A DNA stretch of 64,000 nt. It comes from Modicisalibacter sp033446685 (GTDB lineage Bacteria > Pseudomonadota > Gammaproteobacteria > Pseudomonadales > Halomonadaceae). A program made the translations under genes and the position numbers. The notes beneath the pieces were generated by a model that saw nothing but the letters and a program-made list of their open reading frames with translations, was not told where the DNA came from and did not search any database. The DNA is taken from assembly GCF_033446685.1 (NCBI RefSeq), contig NZ_JAWQLY010000013.1, positions 1 through 64,000 of the forward strand, read 5' to 3'. Positions within the stretch are counted from its first letter, which is position 1; each line of letters opens with the position of its first letter. Positions 59,224-64,000 of this stretch are shown one piece after another.

Positions 59224-60299
59224 GCGGCTCGCCAATCGCGGGCGAATGCCAGGCAGCTGTCCCAGTCACCGACGTGCAGGAAGGTCTGCTGGTGCTTGTC
59301 GAGCTGGTGACGGTACAGCGGGTCGTAATACTCGGTGAGCAGCGGCGCCAGCCACGCTTCATGCGCCAGGGAGTTGCCGCGCGCATGCTCGGCGAAGGCC
59401 AGCGCCTGCAGCCGCTGCAGCCGCTTCAGCCGCGCGCCGCCCAGGCGCTTCCTGAGCCGCGCCAGGGCGCTGCTGAGTTGCTTGCGCATCAGCGTCCAGC
59501 CCAGCCATTCACCGTACTGGCCGGCATAGATCGCCCACAGGTCCTCGATGTAGTCCTTGTGAATGCGCGCCAGCCGCCAATCCAGCGGCATCTCCACGCG
59601 AATGCGCGGCGCGCGCTCCATGCCCCGCCAGAAGCTCAGCGGAATGTTGACACTGCCGATATGCCGCGACTCGTCCTCGACGACATAGGGCGCCGCGACC
59701 GAGAGCAGCTCGCGGCCGAGGGCGTGTTCGAAGTCGATCTGCGCCGGCGCCGGCAACGGGTGGCGACCGAACGCCGAGCCCTTGTGGCGCGCGCAGGCTT
59801 CGAGATCCGGCCCGCCGGCACGCTGGACGAGCTCGGTCTTGGCGCAACCGGTCAGCCCCCCGACGATCAGCATGGGGCGCTCGCCGGCGGCGTCGATGTG
59901 CCGGCACAGGGCCTGGCGCATGGCCTTCCAGCCACCCTGGATGCGCGGGCGCTCGATGCCGGCTTCGGCGAGCCACTGCTGGGCAATCTGCGAGCGCAGT
60001 CCGCCGCGAAAGCAGTAGACCAGCGCGTCGGGGTGCGCCGCGAGATACGCCCGCCAGGCCTCGACACGCCGACGCTTCAGGGACCCGCCCACCAGCCGCT
60101 GGCCGAGTTCGATCGCCGCGCCCTGGCCGGCCTCCTTGTAGCGTATGCCGACGCGGTGGCGCTCCTCGTCGTCCATCAGCGGCAGGTTGACCGCACCCGG
60201 CAGCGCGCCCTGGGCGAACTCCACCGGCGCGCGCACGTCGATCAGCGCGCGCCCCGCGCGCAGCCACTCGAGGTCGGGCTCGAGCGCGGTCAGGCTCAT
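59220..60299 (-). CDS. mnmH: tRNA 2-selenouridine synthase
   Basis: A 359-residue MnmH (SelU/YbbB) that replaces sulfur by selenium in the 2-thiouridine wobble base of tRNAs for Lys, Glu and Gln. The N-terminal rhodanese domain has ALIDVRAPVEFAQGALPGAV and the catalytic Cys96 in LVYCFRGGLRSQ. A P-loop domain follows with LIVGGLTGCAKTELVQ. The start ATG at 60299 overlaps the selD stop by 4 bp, so selenophosphate supply and use are co-translated. Confidence 0.92.
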   Translation of the reverse strand: MSLTALEPDLEWLRAGRALIDVRAPVEFAQGALPGAVNLPLMDDEERHRVGIRYKEAGQGAAIELGQRLVGGSLKRRRVEAWRAYLAAHPDALVYCFRGGLRSQIAQQWLAEAGIERPRIQGGWKAMRQALCRHIDAAGERPMLIVGGLTGCAKTELVQRAGGPDLEACARHKGSAFGRHPLPAPAQIDFEHALGRELLSVAAPYVVEDESRHIGSVNIPLSFWRGMERAPRIRVEMPLDWRLARIHKDYIEDLWAIYAGQYGEWLGWTLMRKQLSSALARLRKRLGGARLKRLQRLQALAFAEHARGNSLAHEAWLAPLLTEYYDPLYRHQLDKHQQTFLHVGDWDSCLAFARDWRAA

Positions 60300-61333
60300 C
60301 GCCGGACCTCGATCAGCGCCTCGCCGCCGGCCTTCGTGCACTCGCCGAACGACTCGAGACTCAGCCCGAACTTGCGACCGACACGCTCGACATCATCGGC
60401 GTAGGCGGGATGCACCGCCAGCAGCAGGCCGCCGGAAGTCTGCGGGTCGCACAGCCACTGCCAGTGGGCGGCGTCCATCTCGGGCAGGCGCTTGCCCAGC
60501 GCCTGATGGTTGCGCCCGGTGCCGCCGGGCACCGCGCCCTGGCGGCGATAGGCCTCGGCCTCGGCGAGTCGCGGCAGGCGCCGGAAGTCGATGCGTGCGG
60601 CCACCCCGCTGGCTTCGCACATCTCGCTCAGGTGCCCGGCCAGGCCGAAACCGGTGACGTCGGTCATCGCATGTACGCCGGAAATGCGCGCCATCTCGAC
60701 GCCGATGTCGTTGGGCTTGAGCATGGTTTCGCGTGCCAGCCCCTGGTGACCCTCCTTGAGCAAACCGCGCTTCTCGGCGGTGGTCAGCAGACCGACGCCG
60801 AGCGGCTTGGTGAGATACAAAAGATCGCCGGGCTCGGCCCCCTTGTTGAGCTTGAGCGTGTCGAGATCGACCAGGCCGTTGACCGCCAGGCCGAAGATCG
60901 GCTCGGGGGCGTCGATCGAGTGACCGCCGGCCAGCGCCAGCCCCAGCTCGCGGCACACCGCCTGGGCGCCGGCGACCACGTCGCCGGCGATGTCGGCGTC
61001 CAGCTTGTCGAGCGGCCAGCCGAGGATGCCCAGCGCCATCACCGGCTTGCCGCCCATGGCGTAGACGTCGCTGATGGCGTTGATCGCGGCGATGCGCCCG
61101 AAATCGAAGGGATCGTCGACGATCGGCGTGAAGAAATCGGTGGTGGCGATCATCCCGCGGCCATCGCCGAGATCGTAGACCGCCGCGTCCTCGCGGCCCT
61201 GGTTGCCGACGATCAGCCGGGTGTTGCTGGCCCCCGGCCCGGCCTTGGCGAGAATGCCGTCAAGAACGTCGGGGGCGATCTTGCAGCCACAGCCGGCACC
61301 ATGACTGTACTGGGTCAGGCGAATGGCGCTCAT
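60296..61333 (-). CDS. selD: selenide, water dikinase (selenophosphate synthetase)
   Basis: A 345-residue SelD that makes selenophosphate from selenide and ATP. The active site near the N-terminus is SHGAGCGCKIAPDVL, with cysteine (not selenocysteine) at residue 15 and the essential Lys18. Further motifs are ATTDFFTPIVDDPFDFGRIA (metal) and LALAGGHSIDAPEPIFGLAV. It starts behind AAGGAGATGA. Only the tRNA-selenation partner is beside it; selA and selB are not in this window. Confidence 0.95.
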   Translation of the reverse strand: MSAIRLTQYSHGAGCGCKIAPDVLDGILAKAGPGASNTRLIVGNQGREDAAVYDLGDGRGMIATTDFFTPIVDDPFDFGRIAAINAISDVYAMGGKPVMALGILGWPLDKLDADIAGDVVAGAQAVCRELGLALAGGHSIDAPEPIFGLAVNGLVDLDTLKLNKGAEPGDLLYLTKPLGVGLLTTAEKRGLLKEGHQGLARETMLKPNDIGVEMARISGVHAMTDVTGFGLAGHLSEMCEASGVAARIDFRRLPRLAEAEAYRRQGAVPGGTGRNHQALGKRLPEMDAAHWQWLCDPQTSGGLLLAVHPAYADDVERVGRKFGLSLESFGECTKAGGEALIEVRR

Positions 61334-61419
61334 GGGTCATCTCCTTGCATGCATGAATGTTCCGGTTGTAGCGGGCTTACGATTTGAAGCGTAGTCGTGA
61401 AGGCGCACCGCGAGTCCGT

Positions 61420-62796
61420 TCATAGCGCCTCGATGGCCTCGGCGAGCTTGTCGACGGCGACCACCTGCATGCCCTCGGGGGCGCGCTTGGGGGCGTTGCC
61501 GCGCGGCACGATGGCGCGGGTGAAGCCGTGCTTGGCGGCCTCGACGATGCGTTCCTGGCCGCTGGGCACGGGGCGGATCTCGCCGGACAGGCCGACCTCG
61601 CCGAATACCACCAGCTCGCGCGGCAGCGAGCGGTTCTGCAGGCTCGACACCACCGCCAGCAGCACCGCCAGGTCGGCGCTGGTCTCGAGCACCTTGACCC
61701 CGCCGACCACGTTGAGGAACACGTCCTGGTCGCCGGTGAACAGCCCGCCGTGCTTGTGCAGCACCGCCAGCAGCATCGCCAGGCGGTTGCTGTCGAGCCC
61801 CACCGCGACGCGCCGCGGGTTGCCCAGCGCCGAGTCGTCGAGCAGCGCCTGGACCTCGACGAGGATCGGCCGGGTGCCCTCCCAGACCACCATCACCAGG
61901 CTGCCCGGGGCCTGCTCCTCGCTACGCGAAAGGAAGATCGCGCTGGGATTCTTGACCTCCTTCATGCCCTGCTCGAGCATCGCGAACACGCCCAGCTCGT
62001 TGACCGCGCCGAAACGGTTCTTCTGGCCGCGCAGGGTGCGAAAGCGCGAATCGGCGCCGCCCTCGAGCAGCAGCGAGGCGTCGATCATGTGCTCGAGCAC
62101 CTTGGGGCCGGCCAGGGTGCCGTCCTTGGTCACGTGGCCGACCAGCATCAGCACGGTGTTCGACTGCTTGGCGAAACGCGTCAGCGCCGCCGCCGACTCG
62201 CGGACCTGGGCCACCCCGCCCGGCGCCGAACCGATATCCTCGAGATGCATGGTCTGAATGGAGTCGATGATCAGCACCTCGGGGCGCTCGCGCTCGGCGA
62301 CGCCGAGGATCGTCTCGACGCTGGTCTCGGCGAGCATCTTGAGTCCCTGGGCGGGCAGTTGCAGGCGGTGCGCGCGCATCGCCACCTGCGACAGCGATTC
62401 CTCGCCGGTGACGTACAGCACGCGGCGCTGCTGCGCGAGCTTGCAGGCGGTCTGCAGCAGCAGGGTCGACTTGCCGGCCCCCGGATTGCCGCCCAGCAAC
62501 ACCGCCGAGCCCGGCACCAGGCCACCGCCGAGCACGCGATCGAACTCGCCGAAGGTCGACGAAAAGCGCGGTACCTCGGCGAGATCGACACTGGCCAGGT
62601 CGGTGACCTCCCGCGACAGGCTGCCGGCATAGCCGGCACGCGCCGTCGTCGGACCGCCGCCGCTACCCGGGCGCGCGGCAGCCAGGCGCACCTCGCTCAA
62701 GGTGTTCCACTCACGGCAACTGGTGCACTGGCCCTGCCACTTGCTGTATTCGGCACCGCATTCGGTGCATACGAAGGCGCTCTTCGCTTTCGCCAT
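61420..62796 (-). CDS. radA: DNA repair protein RadA
   Basis: A 458-residue RadA (Sms), a RecA-like helicase that helps branch migration in recombination repair. The parts are the N-terminal C4 zinc finger FVCTECGAEYSKWQGQCTSC, Walker A GGNPGAGKSTLLLQ, the KNRFG motif in RGQKNRFGAVNELG and a Lon-like C-terminal domain (DVFLNVVGGVKVLETSADLA). It starts at the ATG at 62796 and appears monocistronic. Confidence 0.96.
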   Translation of the reverse strand: MAKAKSAFVCTECGAEYSKWQGQCTSCREWNTLSEVRLAAARPGSGGGPTTARAGYAGSLSREVTDLASVDLAEVPRFSSTFGEFDRVLGGGLVPGSAVLLGGNPGAGKSTLLLQTACKLAQQRRVLYVTGEESLSQVAMRAHRLQLPAQGLKMLAETSVETILGVAERERPEVLIIDSIQTMHLEDIGSAPGGVAQVRESAAALTRFAKQSNTVLMLVGHVTKDGTLAGPKVLEHMIDASLLLEGGADSRFRTLRGQKNRFGAVNELGVFAMLEQGMKEVKNPSAIFLSRSEEQAPGSLVMVVWEGTRPILVEVQALLDDSALGNPRRVAVGLDSNRLAMLLAVLHKHGGLFTGDQDVFLNVVGGVKVLETSADLAVLLAVVSSLQNRSLPRELVVFGEVGLSGEIRPVPSGQERIVEAAKHGFTRAIVPRGNAPKRAPEGMQVVAVDKLAEAIEAL

Positions 62797-62840
62797 GGGC
62801 TTCCTGTCGATGATTCGACGATGATAACGCGCAAGGGATA

Positions 62841-62875
62841 ACGAACTGGGGCGGCCGATGGCCGCCCCAGTTCGT
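62841..62875 (-). terminator. hairpin after the NlpE-like gene
   Basis: A 16-bp perfect stem, ACGAACTGGGGCGGCC with its complement, and a 3-base loop (62857-62859). It lies between the NlpE-like stop and the radA start. The T-tract is weak on the minus strand. Confidence 0.6.
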
Positions 62876-62913
62876 TCATGCGTTGCTACGGCACTGTCTA
62901 GCTAAACACCGGC

Positions 62914-63372
62914 TTACTGCTGGCGGTTGAGGCGCAGCGTCTCGCCGTTCTCGAAGCGCCGACGTTGCGGGTCGACCAGCTCGAGCGTGTCGCTGTCGAG
63001 CTTGAGGAAATAGTAGACCTGGCCTTCGCCGTCCGGAGTCAGCTCGTAGACCGTCGCTTCGGGGTTGTTGGCGGTCCCGCTGAGCACGTTCCACTGCCCC
63101 TCGTAATGCTCGGTCGGGGGATTCTGCGGATGCTCACGGTAGCTGGCGTCGAGGGCGAAATCGCGCGCTTCGTCGGCGGCCTGCTCGTCGCCCTCGAGGG
63201 TCACGACAAGATCGATGCCCGCGCAGTTGCGGCACGGCAAGGTTCCTTCGTAGGTCGCCGTCTGCGGCTCCGCCATCGGCTCCTGGGTGCCCGCACCCTG
63301 CTGGGTACCCGTGGCACACCCGCCGAGTAGTGCGAGCATCGCGGAACCAGCCAGCAACGTCCTGATCTGCAT
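62914..63372 (-). CDS. NlpE N-domain-like lipoprotein
   Basis: A 152-residue lipoprotein. The signal peptide (MQIRTLLAGSAMLALLGGC) ends in lipobox LGGC (Cys19). The domain has the NlpE signature ATYEGTLPCRNCAGIDLVVT with the CxxC pair, and later YELTPDGEGQVYYFLKLDSD. NlpE in E. coli activates the Cpx envelope stress system and is linked to copper resistance. This one has only the N-terminal domain, so signalling is uncertain. The ATG at 63372 follows AGGAGG. Confidence 0.85.
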   Translation of the reverse strand: MQIRTLLAGSAMLALLGGCATGTQQGAGTQEPMAEPQTATYEGTLPCRNCAGIDLVVTLEGDEQAADEARDFALDASYREHPQNPPTEHYEGQWNVLSGTANNPEATVYELTPDGEGQVYYFLKLDSDTLELVDPQRRRFENGETLRLNRQQ

Positions 63373-63470
63373 ATGAGTCCTCCTAACCAATGAGCTTGGG
63401 CCGCCGCCTGCCTAGGCGGCTCGTGACTCACAGGATAGCGCCAAGCCAGGCCAGTGGACAGCCCAGCGTT

Positions 63471-64000
63471 TCAGTCGAGTGCCGGATAGTCGGTATAGCC
63501 TGCCGCGCCGCCGCCGTAGAAGGTGTCCGGATCCGGCTCGTTGAGCGGCGCCTGACGACGAAAGCGCTCGACCAGGTCGGGGTTGGCGATATACGGCCGG
63601 CCGTAGACCACCGCGTCGGCGAGCCCTTTCTCGATCAGCATCTCGCCGCGCGCCGCGGTGTAGTGACCGCAATACAACAGCGGGCCACGGAAGCGATCGC
63701 GCAGGTCGCGCCGGAAGTCGTCGGTCAACTGCACGCCCTCGCCGGTCCAGTCGGGTTCGTTGATGTGCAGGTAGCCGATCTTGCGCAGCGACAGCTGTTC
63801 GGCCAGGTAGCGCATCATCGCCTCGGGCTCGTCATCGCTGAGGCCGAAAATCTCGATGAACGGCGACAGCCGCACCCCGACGCGAGCGGCGCCCATCTCC
63901 GCGCCGACCGCATCGACCACCTCGAGCAGCAACCGCGCGCGGTTGATCACGTTGCCACCGTAGCGATCGGTGCGCTTGTTGGAGCCGCTGGCCAGGAACT
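63471..64000 (-). CDS. Old Yellow Enzyme-family alkene reductase, 3' part (truncated by window edge)
   Basis: The last ~175 codons of an NADH:flavin oxidoreductase of the OYE/NemA group; the 5' part lies beyond the window. Visible features are FLASGSNKRTDRYGG and NVINRARLLLEVVDAVGAEM, which follow the substrate/FMN region, GVRLSPFIEIFGLSDDEPEA (FMN arginine), and ADAVVYGRPYIANPDLVERF (phosphate-binding end of the barrel). Such enzymes reduce activated C=C bonds or nitro compounds with NAD(P)H. Confidence 0.88.
   Translation of the reverse strand, partial: FLASGSNKRTDRYGGNVINRARLLLEVVDAVGAEMGAARVGVRLSPFIEIFGLSDDEPEAMMRYLAEQLSLRKIGYLHINEPDWTGEGVQLTDDFRRDLRDRFRGPLLYCGHYTAARGEMLIEKGLADAVVYGRPYIANPDLVERFRRQAPLNEPDPDTFYGGGAAGYTDYPALD

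Overview
The window is GC-rich, densely packed gammaproteobacterial chromosome. Gene content and order point to the Halomonadaceae (Halomonas or a close relative). The supporting features are the hisBHAF block next to panM-asmA-mutY-yggX-tRNAs, polA-DUF2782-thrB synteny, TRAP transporters under sigma-54 control, and an ectoine-synthase paralogue. This is inferred from gene families, not from a database search. Most of the window is ordinary housekeeping and metabolic DNA; one RNA-rich stretch (about 42.7-49.5 kb) stands out.

Layout. 0-5 kb: the 5' end of a TAXI-type TRAP binding protein behind a sigma-54 promoter, a HIT protein, and a tightly overlapping operon of two paralogous lipoproteins plus a DctB/DctD-like two-component system. 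5-13 kb: glycerate kinase, Dps, a PfpI/DJ-1 protein, an App1-type phosphatase, PepD, a tiny lipoprotein and TmcA. 13-17 kb: a PaoABC-type molybdenum aldehyde/xanthine oxidoreductase. Its maturation partners XdhC and MocA lie at 27-28.5 kb. 17-21 kb: DUF4396 protein and an EmrAB efflux pair divergent from a TetR regulator. 21-27 kb: a DctPQM TRAP transporter with a degenerate SDR-like gene, a sigma-54 promoter, three enhancer-like inverted repeats and an adjacent PAS/AAA+ sigma-54 activator. 28-42 kb: ankyrin protein, DUF2501, YghZ, haloacid dehalogenase, PolA, DUF2782, ThrB, SpeA, an FAH-family hydrolase, ChrA, small unknown proteins and a Crp/Fnr regulator.

42.7-49.5 kb: four minus-strand elements with the hallmarks of CsrB/RsmZ-type, CsrA-sequestering small RNAs. 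Each is roughly 175-185 nt, carries seven GGA motifs (several in hairpin loops) and ends in a rho-independent terminator. Three are evidently homologous: they share a GGGTTAA promoter-proximal box, an AGCAAGGA segment before the terminator and a GCCCGGCC terminator stem. The fourth lies directly downstream of an orphan ectoine-synthase paralogue. Among them lies a second Crp/Fnr gene whose Shine-Dalgarno region nearly matches the CsrA consensus. The same stretch holds a tRNA-Thr, a structured intergenic element, TGTAAGAGATT repeats, an amidase, a PEGA lipoprotein and a tRNA-Phe/Gln/Thr cluster.

49.6-64 kb: yggX, mutY, asmA, panM, hisB-H-A-F, an outer-membrane barrel candidate, DUF416 YjaG, an alkyltransferase-like protein, a glutamine-amidotransferase homologue without its catalytic cysteine, mnmH-selD (tRNA selenouridine), radA, an NlpE-like lipoprotein and the 3' part of an Old Yellow Enzyme gene.

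The most notable proposal is a local RsmA/CsrA sponge array (four sRNAs in 5.6 kb) surrounding a candidate CsrA-controlled, possibly redox-sensing Crp/Fnr regulator. It rests on motifs and predicted folding only.
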